Positions 1-9,155 are shown, counted from the stretch's first letter. The stretch: 64,000 nt of DNA from an uncultured bacterium (GCA_947073545.1 CAMTMP010000007.1:84059-148058), one strand, 5' to 3'. The notes: generated by a model not told the origin, from the sequence alone. Translations and numbers: made by a program.

Positions 1-386
1 TTGCAGCCTTCATCAATATAGTGATATGTAAAACCACAGTCTTTTTCCCCATGAATCATTGCCCAGGCGATACTGCTGCATCCTCGATATTTTGGAAGTA
101 AAGCCGGATGTAAATTAAAAATCCTGCCTTTTACGCTTTCAATCACTTCTTTACTGATTATAAAGCGGTAATAAACGGAGCAAATCATATCAGGTATAAA
201 AGGCATGTTCTCAACGCTGATCTTTTCCAATTTGTACTCTATATTTTTTTTAATACACAAGCCTTCTAAATCTGCAATACTATTACAAGTCTCATGCGTA
301 TAAACATACACCGTATGTCCTTTTGCAAGCAATAGTTGTAACGCCTTGCAGCCAGCCCAATGATATCCACACAAAATTATTTTCAT
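1..386 (-). CDS. Formyltransferase-family protein (N-terminal part, runs off the left edge)
   Basis: The translated fragment starts MKIILCGYHWAGCKALQ, a Rossmann-type beginning, and near residue 95 carries FNLHPALLPKYRG, the signature of 10-formyl-tetrahydrofolate-dependent formyltransferases with the catalytic Asn and His. The third catalytic residue (Asp) would lie beyond the window edge. The start ATG at 386 is preceded by a GAGGAAA ribosome binding site. In a locus with an aminotransferase and a NeuB homologue, N-formylation of an amino sugar is a reasonable role, but methionyl-tRNA formyltransferase-type or other acceptors cannot be excluded from this fragment. The family is clear; the substrate is inferred. 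Confidence 0.8.
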   Translation of the reverse strand, partial: MKIILCGYHWAGCKALQLLLAKGHTVYVYTHETCNSIADLEGLCIKKNIEYKLEKISVENMPFIPDMICSVYYRFIISKEVIESVKGRIFNLHPALLPKYRGCSSIAWAMIHGEKDCGFTYHYIDEGC

Positions 387-408
387 GAATTTATCATTTC
401 CTCATGCT

Positions 409-1584
409 TTACCCAAAACAAGCTTTAGCTATGTGTTCTGCTATCACTCTGTTTCCCCTCTCGTTAACGTGGGCATAATCTATGTAAATGTCTTCTGTGT
501 CAAAAATCTCAGTTAAATCAACTATCCATTCATACTCCTGAATCGTTTCTTTTATTATCCGTGCAAAATTCTTTGTTCTATAGGCATAACTTTCTTTATG
601 TTCCCTCTTTACTCCCACATATACCAGATTTGACTGGTATGACTGTTCCCGATATGACAACGGTTTGGCTCCATTAAAAAGAGCTGGCTGCAAAAAAGAT
701 ATATGCTTTATGTTTCTCATATTGCAAATGGCATGAATCATCTTCTGATTTTGCACCCAAAAGTTACATTTTTCACTTAGTTCACCATTGTCAAAACCAT
801 TGATGCCATATGAAACTCCAAAACTATGACTGTCAAAGTTCAAACCATTCATATTTCTTTTCTGTATTAAGTGCTGGCATATCTGCCTCATGTAAAAATT
901 GATATAAGGGTATTCTTCCTCAACCTGCATATCGTTTACGCCGCTATAGTTTAAAATAATATCGGGATTTAATGAAAATCCGTCTCTTATCAACTTAAAT
1001 AGTTCCTCTGAAGACGCATAACCGGCTACTCCGCCGCACATAACGACATTGGATATTCCCTTTTCATTTAATACCTCATGTAAGCATTCCGACCAGGACT
1101 TAAAAGAATAAATAGATGCATCTGTCGTACTTCCTCCCAGTGTCAAAATTCGTAATTCCGCTTTCTCCTTATCCCCAAAAATACAAAATCCCGCCGTGTC
1201 TTTTTCTTTTGTCTCAAGATTATAGCCCATTACCGGATCATAATAATACGGCAGTAAATTGCTTTCCTTGCTGAAACGCTCGATATTTTTATAATTCACA
1301 CCCATTTGGAGCCCAACTTCCGACAATGTCTTCTGGGCTTTGAAAAAATCATCTTTTGCCACAATAACCATGATTTCATCTATATCTTCGTACAGCAAAT
1401 CATATATCTGACAGCAATCATCCGCACCATCTTCCGACACTTCATAAGCCAAATCTACGTCCACGAGTTTTAAGATTTTTCTTACCTGTTTCCTATATTT
1501 TTCATCCGCAAATAAAATCATTTTATATTGTCTTGAATCTTCAATTAATTCCCAAAGGCTGTAATCGCTAATGACTCTCAGCAT
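409..1584 (-). CDS. SGNH/GDSL-type hydrolase with an N-terminal Rossmann-like region
   Basis: This 391-residue protein has the SGNH blocks in order: LGGST with the candidate nucleophile Ser152, VMCGGVAGY (block II Gly), SGVND (block III Asn) and DYAHVNERGN near residue 370 (Asp/His of block V). The first ~130 residues are alpha/beta and look like a small nucleotide-binding-type fold without a recognisable catalytic motif. SGNH enzymes of this kind usually add or remove O-acetyl or other ester groups on glycans; the substrate here is unknown. No signal peptide is visible, so it probably acts in the cytoplasm. It lies 3 nt after the 114-residue gene and resembles the C-terminal half of the 530-residue protein at 2796-4388, so the two are probably paralogues. 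Confidence 0.8.
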   Translation of the reverse strand: MLRVISDYSLWELIEDSRQYKMILFADEKYRKQVRKILKLVDVDLAYEVSEDGADDCCQIYDLLYEDIDEIMVIVAKDDFFKAQKTLSEVGLQMGVNYKNIERFSKESNLLPYYYDPVMGYNLETKEKDTAGFCIFGDKEKAELRILTLGGSTTDASIYSFKSWSECLHEVLNEKGISNVVMCGGVAGYASSEELFKLIRDGFSLNPDIILNYSGVNDMQVEEEYPYINFYMRQICQHLIQKRNMNGLNFDSHSFGVSYGINGFDNGELSEKCNFWVQNQKMIHAICNMRNIKHISFLQPALFNGAKPLSYREQSYQSNLVYVGVKREHKESYAYRTKNFARIIKETIQEYEWIVDLTEIFDTEDIYIDYAHVNERGNRVIAEHIAKACFG

Positions 1585-1587
1585 TCC

Positions 1588-1932
1588 TCATTCCCCCTGC
1601 ACCCATATGCTGTTTCCCTCGTAGGAAGATAAATTAAAATCATATAAAACCTGAAATCCCTCCTGCTCCAGCATTTCTGCTCTATTCATATGATCGAGGC
1701 CGCCAATAACAATAATTGTCTCGCTCTTGCAATTTTTTAATTCTTCTAACGTTATTACGGATTTATTCATGATCTTGAGATTTGTACTCTTCGCTTCAGG
1801 GTCACAAAAACAGCTTACATAAACCTCATTTTGTAAAAGTGTGGTAAATGTGAGAACAGCCTTTTCATCAATTCCATAAATCACAATTTTCTTATCCTCA
1901 AGTAAAGGATTTTTTATATACAATGGTTTCAT
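1588..1932 (-). CDS. Small stand-alone Rossmann-like domain protein
   Basis: A 114-residue protein whose core, DKKIVIYGIDEKAVLTF followed by ETIIVIGGLDHMN, looks like a single nucleotide-binding half-domain. It resembles residues ~145-235 of the neighbouring 530-residue SGNH protein (DKPVFVYGTSDEAARFA then NGIVIISGCHTGQ). That protein has this module fused to an SGNH domain; here it is separate and immediately upstream of a second SGNH gene. The start at 1932 follows AGGGGGAAGT. I do not recognise an enzymatic function. It may bind a nucleotide-activated substrate or serve as a partner domain for the next gene. Confidence 0.65.
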   Translation of the reverse strand: MKPLYIKNPLLEDKKIVIYGIDEKAVLTFTTLLQNEVYVSCFCDPEAKSTNLKIMNKSVITLEELKNCKSETIIVIGGLDHMNRAEMLEQEGFQVLYDFNLSSYEGNSIWVQGE

Positions 1933-1943
1933 ACTTCCCCCTG

Positions 1944-2744
1944 TTACTGCCTATCCCGGCTTACTTTCGATAAATTAAATGAATAATATAAATGTTCCTT
2001 CCTGTCCCTTTTCATTGGAAATGCACTTCGAAATTGTTCGACATCATCCGTAAGATCATACTCTAACACCATTTTCTGCATACCCGCTTCCAACCGCACC
2101 TCACCATTCGGATCAATCACACAACTATCACCTGCGTAAGTCAATTCCCCAACATTTCCTACACAGTTAACTCCAATCATATATACCTGATTCTCAATTG
2201 CTCTGGCTCTCAGCAAGCATTTCCAATGTCCCCTTCGTTCCAGCGGCCAGTTAGCCGGCACCAATATTACATTTGCTTTTGAGGACGCTGTCTGAAATAT
2301 TTCCGGAAACCGCAAATCATAACATATACATGTGGAAAATGTGATGCCGCCAAGTTCAAACAACACAATATTTTCTCCGCCTTGAAATTTCCGCTCCTCT
2401 CCCGAAAAAGAAAAGGGATGTATTTTTACATAATCCGAAACTACTAATCCTTCTCTATTAATAACCGTATAGTGATTTTCTGATTTTTCTCCACAATCTT
2501 TTACCCAGCCAAACCCTATCGCCGTCCGATATGTTTTTGCAAAAGACGATATTTTATCTATCGTCTGCATATCGCTTTCTTTTGTTCTGGCTGTATTCAT
2601 GGAAAATCCCGTAAAACTCATTTCCGGTAATAGCAGCAGATCAACTGTTTTGTCACCTTGTTCTTTAAGTATATTTTCTAATTGAGAGTAATTTTTCCAT
2701 TTGTCCTCCCATGCGATATTCATCTGATATAACCCTATTTTCAT
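1944..2744 (-). CDS. Carbon-nitrogen hydrolase (nitrilase superfamily amidase)
   Basis: A 266-residue single-domain nitrilase-superfamily protein with the complete Glu-Lys-Cys triad: Glu41 in LLLLPEMSFTGF, Lys107 in YVKIHPFSF and Cys141 in CICYDLRFPE. Length and motifs fit the omega-amidase/Nit2-like branch, which hydrolyses small amides such as 2-oxoglutaramate. In this glycan cluster it could instead act on an amide or N-acyl group of a sugar precursor, which is inference only. The start at 2744 has GAGGAG ten bases upstream. The stop lies 11 nt before the 114-residue gene, consistent with one operon. No secretion signal is seen. Confidence 0.85.
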   Translation of the reverse strand: MKIGLYQMNIAWEDKWKNYSQLENILKEQGDKTVDLLLLPEMSFTGFSMNTARTKESDMQTIDKISSFAKTYRTAIGFGWVKDCGEKSENHYTVINREGLVVSDYVKIHPFSFSGEERKFQGGENIVLFELGGITFSTCICYDLRFPEIFQTASSKANVILVPANWPLERRGHWKCLLRARAIENQVYMIGVNCVGNVGELTYAGDSCVIDPNGEVRLEAGMQKMVLEYDLTDDVEQFRSAFPMKRDRKEHLYYSFNLSKVSRDRQ

Positions 2745-2795
2745 CGTTCTCCTCGACTACACCAATAGATTGACTCCCTATATTCCCATATCTTT

Positions 2796-4388
2796 TTATC
2801 TTATTTCATTCTTGATCACATCATAAATTGCATCCGCGATTATTTTATTGCCTTTTTCGCACACATGGCATATATCCATATACACGTCGTGTACATCATC
2901 AAAAACAGATGACAAATCATAAATAAATTCATATGCATTTTCCCTTTTGCGGCTTTGCAGCTTATCACGAAACCTCTCTTGCAGATATAATTCTTCTTCA
3001 TAAAACTGACGAGAAGACATATAAATCTCCTCCTCTCTCATATCTCTTGATTTACTCATGAGCATCGGCTGTAAAAAGGAATAACATTTCATGTTTCTTA
3101 ATTCAGCTAAACCATGTAATAGCTCCATATTATCTATCCAATTATCAAATCGGCTCCCCGCAAAAGATATACCTTCACAAAATTGCCCGCCGATCTGCTG
3201 CTTTACATATTCGTCCTCCATGCGGCCTGCACCAAATTCAAAAATTTCTCTTGCATATAAAAAGGAATACGGGTGTACCGGATTTCCCTGACAGGTGTCA
3301 TTGTAGCCGTCAAATATAATAACCATATCCGGTTTCATCGGCAGAACATCCCTTATAAACTTTATTACTTCATGTGATGATGTATAGCCGGCCACACCAC
3401 CGTTCCATACTGTCACATTTCTATCCGCAAGCCGCTCAAACATAATCTCTGGCCACGACTTAAAACCGAATAAATGTCCGTCTGTAGTAGAACCGCCTAA
3501 TGTTACAATTTTATAGCTGTCTCTCTTATATTCTCCACAAACGCAAAAGCCCGGATATTCTTGGCAAATGTTTCTCTCCGGCAGCCTTAGGCCTGCATAC
3601 TTACTGATGCCTACAAAACTATTTCCAAGATTAATGTCCAGAGCATTTTGCCTTACAAACAGATAATGTAGAGCAAATGGTTCCGACAACACAAATTTGT
3701 CCAAATATTGAAATCCCAGTTCTCCCATTTTCCTAACTGCCTGTCCTGTATGACAACCGGAAATAATTACAATTCCATTCTCTTCATATAAGAAATCTTC
3801 TATACAATTTACAGGATATCCATCTATCTCTTCGAGTTTTTCTGCTCTTATCGTTTCATAATCTTCATAGAATCCTTTAAAGTGAAAATCCAACAGCCTG
3901 ACATATTTGGCAAATCTCGCCGCTTCATCACTTGTCCCATACACAAAAACCGGTTTATCGCATAATAACCGTTCCATCTCGGTAATTCTATATACCCTGA
4001 GATAAGTTCCCGTTTTTAGATAGAATCCTTCAGCATTATCATAATATGTATATTTTGTGTCGAACTCTGCATTTCCCTCCAAAATGCGTACCTTGACAGG
4101 ACGGCAGACTGCATAATTCACGTCCGTGTCAGCCACTACGATTGCTTCATTTTCATCCAATACAGTAATATCCACAATTTCCTTATGAAAAATTTTTAAG
4201 CCAATGTCCCTACTATGATCAGAAGCAAAACCGTCCAAATATATTTCATAAAACAAAAACAGCTTAAATATATTTAAAATATCTTTTCTAAATATTTCAT
4301 TCCTGTCAAACCATATGTATTTTTTCTTCTTTGTAAAAATCTGTGGATTAAGCACATACTCTTCCACATTTTCCATTCTATTTGTCAC
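2796..4388 (-). CDS. Multidomain SGNH-type hydrolase (beta-rich N-terminus, Rossmann-like middle, SGNH C-terminus)
   Basis: A 530-residue protein. Residues 1-140 form an uncharacterised beta-rich domain, residues ~145-235 a Rossmann-like segment (VFVYGTSDEAARFAKY), and residues ~290-530 an SGNH hydrolase with TLGGSTTDG (Ser), WNGGVAGYTSS (Gly), DGYNDT (Asn) and DICHVCEKGNK (Asp/His). The start is a GTG at 4388, chosen because AAGGAG sits five bases upstream; the next ATG is 12 bases further in and too far from that site. It is probably an esterase or acetyltransferase-like enzyme acting on a sugar intermediate. Together with the 391-residue paralogue it suggests two related decoration steps. 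Confidence 0.78.
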   Translation of the reverse strand: MTNRMENVEEYVLNPQIFTKKKKYIWFDRNEIFRKDILNIFKLFLFYEIYLDGFASDHSRDIGLKIFHKEIVDITVLDENEAIVVADTDVNYAVCRPVKVRILEGNAEFDTKYTYYDNAEGFYLKTGTYLRVYRITEMERLLCDKPVFVYGTSDEAARFAKYVRLLDFHFKGFYEDYETIRAEKLEEIDGYPVNCIEDFLYEENGIVIISGCHTGQAVRKMGELGFQYLDKFVLSEPFALHYLFVRQNALDINLGNSFVGISKYAGLRLPERNICQEYPGFCVCGEYKRDSYKIVTLGGSTTDGHLFGFKSWPEIMFERLADRNVTVWNGGVAGYTSSHEVIKFIRDVLPMKPDMVIIFDGYNDTCQGNPVHPYSFLYAREIFEFGAGRMEDEYVKQQIGGQFCEGISFAGSRFDNWIDNMELLHGLAELRNMKCYSFLQPMLMSKSRDMREEEIYMSSRQFYEEELYLQERFRDKLQSRKRENAYEFIYDLSSVFDDVHDVYMDICHVCEKGNKIIADAIYDVIKNEIR

Positions 4389-4406
4389 ACAAACTCCTTA
4401 AACTGA

Positions 4407-5822
4407 TTAAACGGATTCTATCAAGCTAACAATATTGCTGACATCCTTTTCTGATACCTCATATGTTGTGGGAAGATTAATCCCCATTCTTGAAATTTTT
4501 TTACTTTTTTTGCATTCTTTTGCATACATTTTGTAAATATCCATTTCACTCAACGGTATAAAAAAGCTCCTCGCATCAATTCCGTTTTCTTTTAATTTTT
4601 CCAGTACCCTGTCTCTTTTCCCCTCCTCCACAAGAATAGACACAAGCCATGTAATCTTCTTTCTTCCCGGAAGGTCGTTTCTCTGTATTATGATATCCTC
4701 TCTCCCCAAAAACGCCTTTCGATATTTTTCTTCGAGTTTAAACCTCCACTCTAAAATATCCTCTATGCGTTCTATCTGTGCTACGCCGACCGCAGATTGC
4801 AAATTTGTTATTCTGTAATTAAAGCCCACTGCCTCGTGATAATATTTTCTCTCTTTGCTCATACCATGGTCGCGCAATATGCGCATTTTATCATTCAATT
4901 CTCTGCTGTCTGTAACGCACATTCCTCCCTCTCCGGTTGTAATTACCTTATTTCCAAAAAATGAAAAACAGGAAATAGTTCCAAAAGAGCCCACTTTTTT
5001 ACCATCCCACTCGGCGCCATGCGCTTCCGCACAATCCTCGACAACATATAAATTATTATTTTTTGCTATGTCGCATATCCTTCCCATATCACAAGGCTGT
5101 CCATATATATGCACAGGAATAATTGCCTTCGTTCTTAATGTTAACGCTTTTTCTACTTCGTTCGGATCTATACACCAACTATCTTCCTCAATATCAACAA
5201 TAACAGGTGTAGCTCCTGTATAAATAACAGCGTTAATAGTTGCCGCGAAAGTGATGTCAGGTACAATCACTTCGTCACCCTCTCCGATTCCCAGCGCTGT
5301 GAGCGCCAAATGAAGTGCGGTAGTTCCGTTTGAAACCGCAACCCCATATTTTGCTCTACAGTATTTCGAAAAATTTTCTTCAAACTGTGTGACATACTTA
5401 CCGGTACTGGATATCCAAGTAGATAAAAAGGCATCTATAAGATACTTATATTCATTTCCGGTCAAATGTGGCTGAGCCAATGCTATATGCATATTTTTGT
5501 TATATTCCGCATAATTCACCAGCTTCATGGTTTCATCCACAATCGGAATAACCTTTACTCCGCTGTCAAATTTCTTTGCAATATCTTTAGAATCATCATT
5601 TACTGTCGCATATACAAACTCTCTGCGCATATACCTTTGCACCGAATCGTTCATTCCGCATCCATTAATGAGAAGTCTTCGGATATCCCCGTCAGTCATA
5701 ACTCCTACAAGTCTGCAAGAATCATCTGACAGAAATGCAATTCCTTTAAAATTACTTTCAATGCATACCATAGTCTCTCTAATTGTCGCTCTATAGCTGC
5801 ATATCAATTTTTCCAGTTCCAT
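4407..5822 (-). CDS. CBS-domain / DegT-DnrJ-EryC1 sugar aminotransferase fusion
   Basis: Residues 1-112 contain a tandem CBS pair (FLSDDSCRLVGVMTDGDIRR; VIPIVDE), followed by a complete PLP-dependent DegT/DnrJ/EryC1/StrS aminotransferase of ~355 residues. The aminotransferase shows SNGTTALHLAL (~164-174), VEDCAEAHGA with the cofactor-binding Asp263, and SFFGNKVITTGEGG with the Schiff-base Lys292. The family transfers an amino group from glutamate to a nucleotide-linked keto-sugar. CBS pairs usually sense adenine nucleotides, so the fusion suggests energy- or nucleotide-dependent control of amino-sugar synthesis. The start at 5822 follows AAGGAAGAC. The neighbouring NeuB homologue places it in a nonulosonic acid or related amino-sugar pathway; the exact substrate is not readable. 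Confidence 0.88.
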   Translation of the reverse strand: MELEKLICSYRATIRETMVCIESNFKGIAFLSDDSCRLVGVMTDGDIRRLLINGCGMNDSVQRYMRREFVYATVNDDSKDIAKKFDSGVKVIPIVDETMKLVNYAEYNKNMHIALAQPHLTGNEYKYLIDAFLSTWISSTGKYVTQFEENFSKYCRAKYGVAVSNGTTALHLALTALGIGEGDEVIVPDITFAATINAVIYTGATPVIVDIEEDSWCIDPNEVEKALTLRTKAIIPVHIYGQPCDMGRICDIAKNNNLYVVEDCAEAHGAEWDGKKVGSFGTISCFSFFGNKVITTGEGGMCVTDSRELNDKMRILRDHGMSKERKYYHEAVGFNYRITNLQSAVGVAQIERIEDILEWRFKLEEKYRKAFLGREDIIIQRNDLPGRKKITWLVSILVEEGKRDRVLEKLKENGIDARSFFIPLSEMDIYKMYAKECKKSKKISRMGINLPTTYEVSEKDVSNIVSLIESV

Positions 5823-5846
5823 GTCTTCCTTCTTTCGATATGTCCT

Positions 5847-6689
5847 TTATATCAATTTCATACTCTCTAAAATATCCTCTGCATTCCCAATTGTTTCCAA
5901 TGTAACATTCAATCCCTGAACATATATCTTATGAAATTCTTCCAGTATCTCACTCCCCGCCTTCAGCGGCTTGTGATCGTCTGAAATTCCATTATTTTCA
6001 CTTATATGAATCCACTTCACATACTTTTTTAACTTACTGCATTCATCTCGAAAATCCCTGCGTAAAGTCTGTGCCGATACATGAAGATGACCCAAGTCCA
6101 ATAAGAGATTAAAATCCAGTTTTTCCCGCATCTTCAAAATAGAACTGTAATCTGTCATCATCAGGTAATTATGATATTCAAATTCTTCATAGTTTTCCGC
6201 ACTTAAAACATTGTTTTCAAGATAAAGTTCTATTCCATTTTTCGTACACTCTTTTAAAATATGTTCATATGCATTACAAAATCTTTCGTACGCACTGTCC
6301 TCCTCATAAACGATTCTGCTGCTCAGCTTTCTCCCAATCTCATTTGTTCCTACCTCAACCATAAATCCGGCATGGACTGATAAAAATTTACAGTCAATGC
6401 GCTTTAACATACGAATACATTTCTCATAGTGCTCTATCGACTGTCTATAAATTTTATCGTTGCAAGAAGCAAGGTTTACCACAAACGGCTCTCTTGGCGG
6501 CGGAAAATATGCATGGCAGGCATATGTCAGGTTATATTTTCCGCTCAACGCCCTTAGGTCATCTTCAATTCCTTCATAGAAGTCCGTGCCTCCTGATAAT
6601 TCTATGTTTTTTATGCCCCGTTCCCCATAAAGAGTAACTACTTCCGCTATATTACTTTTCCTAATACATGACGACGACAGATATATCAT
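5847..6689 (-). CDS. Sugar phosphate isomerase/epimerase-like TIM barrel protein
   Basis: A 280-residue protein of the AP-endonuclease-2/xylose-isomerase-like barrel family. Metal-ligand motifs are visible: NIELSGG, FLSVHAGF (His), ELYLENN (Glu), LLLDLGHLHVSA (Asp/His), WIHISENNG (His), DDHKPL and a terminal VTLETIG (Glu). These barrels isomerise or epimerise sugars, or dehydrate inositols, with a divalent metal. The gene lies between the aminotransferase and NeuB genes in the same direction with 24-29 nt gaps, so it probably modifies a sugar intermediate of that pathway. The start at 6689 has AGGAG four bases upstream. The specific substrate is unknown. Confidence 0.78.
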   Translation of the reverse strand: MIYLSSSCIRKSNIAEVVTLYGERGIKNIELSGGTDFYEGIEDDLRALSGKYNLTYACHAYFPPPREPFVVNLASCNDKIYRQSIEHYEKCIRMLKRIDCKFLSVHAGFMVEVGTNEIGRKLSSRIVYEEDSAYERFCNAYEHILKECTKNGIELYLENNVLSAENYEEFEYHNYLMMTDYSSILKMREKLDFNLLLDLGHLHVSAQTLRRDFRDECSKLKKYVKWIHISENNGISDDHKPLKAGSEILEEFHKIYVQGLNVTLETIGNAEDILESMKLI

Positions 6690-6718
6690 GTTACTCCTTC
6701 TATCAAATTAAGCTTTTG

Positions 6719-7768
6719 TTATAAAATATCAATAATCTCATCCACCTTGTAATCTCTTACAGCTTCTCTCCCCACAGTATCATCAAAGTACACAGCAGAA
6801 ATACCTTCCCCATTGGTTCTTTTAGCCACAATGTTTTCTGCTGTAAATTGCTCCCCACAACATATTTTGCGGCTTGCAACAATACACTTTTGCAATGATT
6901 TTCTCGTCATCTGTTCAGAACACGTGGGCATCTTTACGCCATCTCCCAAATACTTTTCAACTCGTCTGATATCCGTCACAAGCCGTTTAAGTTCTTCGGG
7001 TGTTACTGATGCCTTGTGATCCGGCCCCTCCATATTTTTATCAAGTGTAAAATGCTTTTCTATCACTTTCGCGCCAACAGCCACCGCAAATGGAGATGCG
7101 CCAACCCCCTGTGTGTGATCTGAATACCCGACCAAAACATCAAACGCATCCCGAAAGGTACGAATCACATTTACGTTCGCCTCTGTATCTCGGATCGGAT
7201 AATTTGCTGTACATTGCAATAAAACAACATCCCTGTTTATTGGATATATCGCTTCCAGAGCCCGTCGCACTTCCTCTTGGTAACACATACCCGCTGACAG
7301 GATAATCGGCCTCCCCTTCTCCGCCACCTGTCTCAAAAACTGGATATTAGTCAAATCCGTAGCTGCTACTTTAAAAGCAGATACTCCCATCTCATCTAGT
7401 TCGTCAAGGCTTGCCTTTTCGAACGGTGTGGAGAGAAACATAATATTTTTTTCTTTACAATATTGCATCAATTCCTGAGTCTGTACCCGGGTAATTTCCA
7501 AGCGTTTTAACATTTCGTATTGCGTTTCGCTGCTACTGGTTGTCACGCTCTGGTATGGCGCTTTCCTTACATTTTTTAAAATTAAATTATCCGCCTTAAA
7601 TGCCTGAAATTTTACCGCATTCACGCCAGCTTCTACTGCCGTATCAATCATTTTTTTTGCAAGCGTCATATCTCCGTTATGATTGACGCCCGCCTCCGCA
7701 ACGATAAACGTTGATGAACTGTCAGAAATCGTATAATTACCAATTTTAATCTCTCTATTGAATCTCAT
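6719..7768 (-). CDS. neuB: N-acetylneuraminate synthase family protein (NeuB/LegI/PseI)
   Basis: A 349-residue protein of full family length. The TIM-barrel domain (~1-280) shows VAEAGVNHNGD, VKFQAF, FLSTPFEK, YSDHT and IEKHFTLDK; the C-terminal ~60 residues (KCIVASRKICCGEQF...) form the SAF antifreeze-like domain that closes the active site. The family condenses phosphoenolpyruvate with a six-carbon sugar such as ManNAc to give a nine-carbon nonulosonic acid (sialic, legionaminic or pseudaminic type). Sequence alone does not decide which. No CMP-sugar synthetase (NeuA) or hydrolysing epimerase (NeuC) is in the window, so the rest of the pathway is probably beyond the left edge. Start at 7768 with GGTGGAG just upstream. 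Confidence 0.9.
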   Translation of the reverse strand: MRFNREIKIGNYTISDSSSTFIVAEAGVNHNGDMTLAKKMIDTAVEAGVNAVKFQAFKADNLILKNVRKAPYQSVTTSSSETQYEMLKRLEITRVQTQELMQYCKEKNIMFLSTPFEKASLDELDEMGVSAFKVAATDLTNIQFLRQVAEKGRPIILSAGMCYQEEVRRALEAIYPINRDVVLLQCTANYPIRDTEANVNVIRTFRDAFDVLVGYSDHTQGVGASPFAVAVGAKVIEKHFTLDKNMEGPDHKASVTPEELKRLVTDIRRVEKYLGDGVKMPTCSEQMTRKSLQKCIVASRKICCGEQFTAENIVAKRTNGEGISAVYFDDTVGREAVRDYKVDEIIDIL

Positions 7769-7793
7769 AATAGTCCTCCACCTCAGAGCTGCA

Positions 7794-9155
7794 CTATGGG
7801 CACTGTATCATTACCGACATTTCTGCCTCCTCGCACAACTGCACCACCGAACTCTGATCCCCATAATATGCATCAGAAATCCCCACCGCCCGGTCCAGAT
7901 CCGCCGAGTCATCATAGATTCCCCAGCCTTCCGCAATATACCGCTCGCGCAGCTTCTTATACCCTTCCCAAAGCTGCGGCCTCATGGACTCAATCGTCGC
8001 CTGGATCAGCGGGTGCGGCCTCCAGAGAAGCGCCACAGTATCTTTATTTTCCTTAAAGCACTCAAACACCGACTCCATCTTTTTCAGCATATTTTCATCA
8101 TGAACCAATATCGCGCTCACGCTGGTATTGTAGAAAATAATCTTCTTCCAGCTTCCGTCCGGCTTTTCAATCACCTTCAGCCACTCCGCCGGAATCTCCA
8201 AATCCTCTTTTTTCATATTTAAAACTTTATCAACTTTCGGAGAACCAAGCCCAAGAAACTTCTTTTCTAAGAATTTCCTGTCTACATGCTCGCCCGGAAG
8301 TCCCATCTCTTTTGCTTCTTTCAGATATTCATTGATATAAATCTGGCGCATCTTTTCAGACTGCACGACTACCCGGTGCGCATAAATCGTCCCCGGCGTA
8401 AAACAGAAATGCTTCATACCATCGATTTTGTCCTGATCATCAGGCTCTATCTCAGTTAATAAGAAATAAGGAATATACACTAACTTGTCAGTGAAATTTC
8501 TCAGGTTTTTTGAATAAAAATAGGGGTGCACACTGGTCACATGGTTGCACTCATCATAAGGATTATGAATATAGATTAGATCCGGCCTGCGCTCTTCCAA
8601 ATCATACTCGTCATACCGGGTAATCGGCACATACTCCGGATACAAGTCTCCCTCGTAATGTTCCTCCCTGAAACTCCCGTCCGGATTCTTATCAAAATAG
8701 GGAATCGGAATCACATAAGCATCACAGTTAGGGTCTTCATCTGCCGCCCTCCACACACTCTCCAAGGAATCCCACATAGATGCTTTATATGGAAGAAACA
8801 CAACCTCCTTTTTGTCGTCAGGCAGATCATATTTGATGCCATTCCGCAGGCTGGTTAATTGTTTCTGGATTTTCTTTGATACTTTCCTACATGCATTTTC
8901 ATCAGACAGGCTCTCGCTCATCTGATAGATATTTTCACAATAATCCTCAAGCGTGTGCACAAGTGGCGCAAATTTTTCATCTAGGGTGTCTATGTAAGTG
9001 CCAAGGGCAATTGCAGACTCCTGACACTGCACCAACGCTTCCGCCACTCTCTTCGGACTAGACACAGCGGTTTTCACAATGGCATCGTTGGCACGAAGCA
9101 GCGTATCCACAGTCTGAAGCATATCTCTTTTTCTGTATCTCTCCACCACTGCCAC
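7794..9155 (-). CDS. CDP-glycerol glycerophosphotransferase-like surface polymer protein
   Basis: A 453-residue protein with a helical N-terminus (~1-110) and a GT-B-like region containing FLPYKASMWDSLESVWRA, IPIPYFDKNPDGS, LIYIHNPYDECNHVTSV, LLWRPHPLI and SDAYYGDQSSVVQL. The RPHP and D(G/Q)SS motifs are those of CDP-glycerol:poly(glycerophosphate) transferases, which add polyol-phosphate units to wall polymers or capsules. The chain ends soon after the SS motif, so the C-terminus may be short for the family. The start is uncertain: 9155 is GTG with AGAAAGAGG abutting it, two further GTG codons lie 6 and 9 nt in, and an ATG is at residue 12. The upstream 9156-9230 stretch is open in the same frame without a start codon. 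Confidence 0.7.
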   Translation of the reverse strand: MAVVERYRKRDMLQTVDTLLRANDAIVKTAVSSPKRVAEALVQCQESAIALGTYIDTLDEKFAPLVHTLEDYCENIYQMSESLSDENACRKVSKKIQKQLTSLRNGIKYDLPDDKKEVVFLPYKASMWDSLESVWRAADEDPNCDAYVIPIPYFDKNPDGSFREEHYEGDLYPEYVPITRYDEYDLEERRPDLIYIHNPYDECNHVTSVHPYFYSKNLRNFTDKLVYIPYFLLTEIEPDDQDKIDGMKHFCFTPGTIYAHRVVVQSEKMRQIYINEYLKEAKEMGLPGEHVDRKFLEKKFLGLGSPKVDKVLNMKKEDLEIPAEWLKVIEKPDGSWKKIIFYNTSVSAILVHDENMLKKMESVFECFKENKDTVALLWRPHPLIQATIESMRPQLWEGYKKLRERYIAEGWGIYDDSADLDRAVGISDAYYGDQSSVVQLCEEAEMSVMIQCP

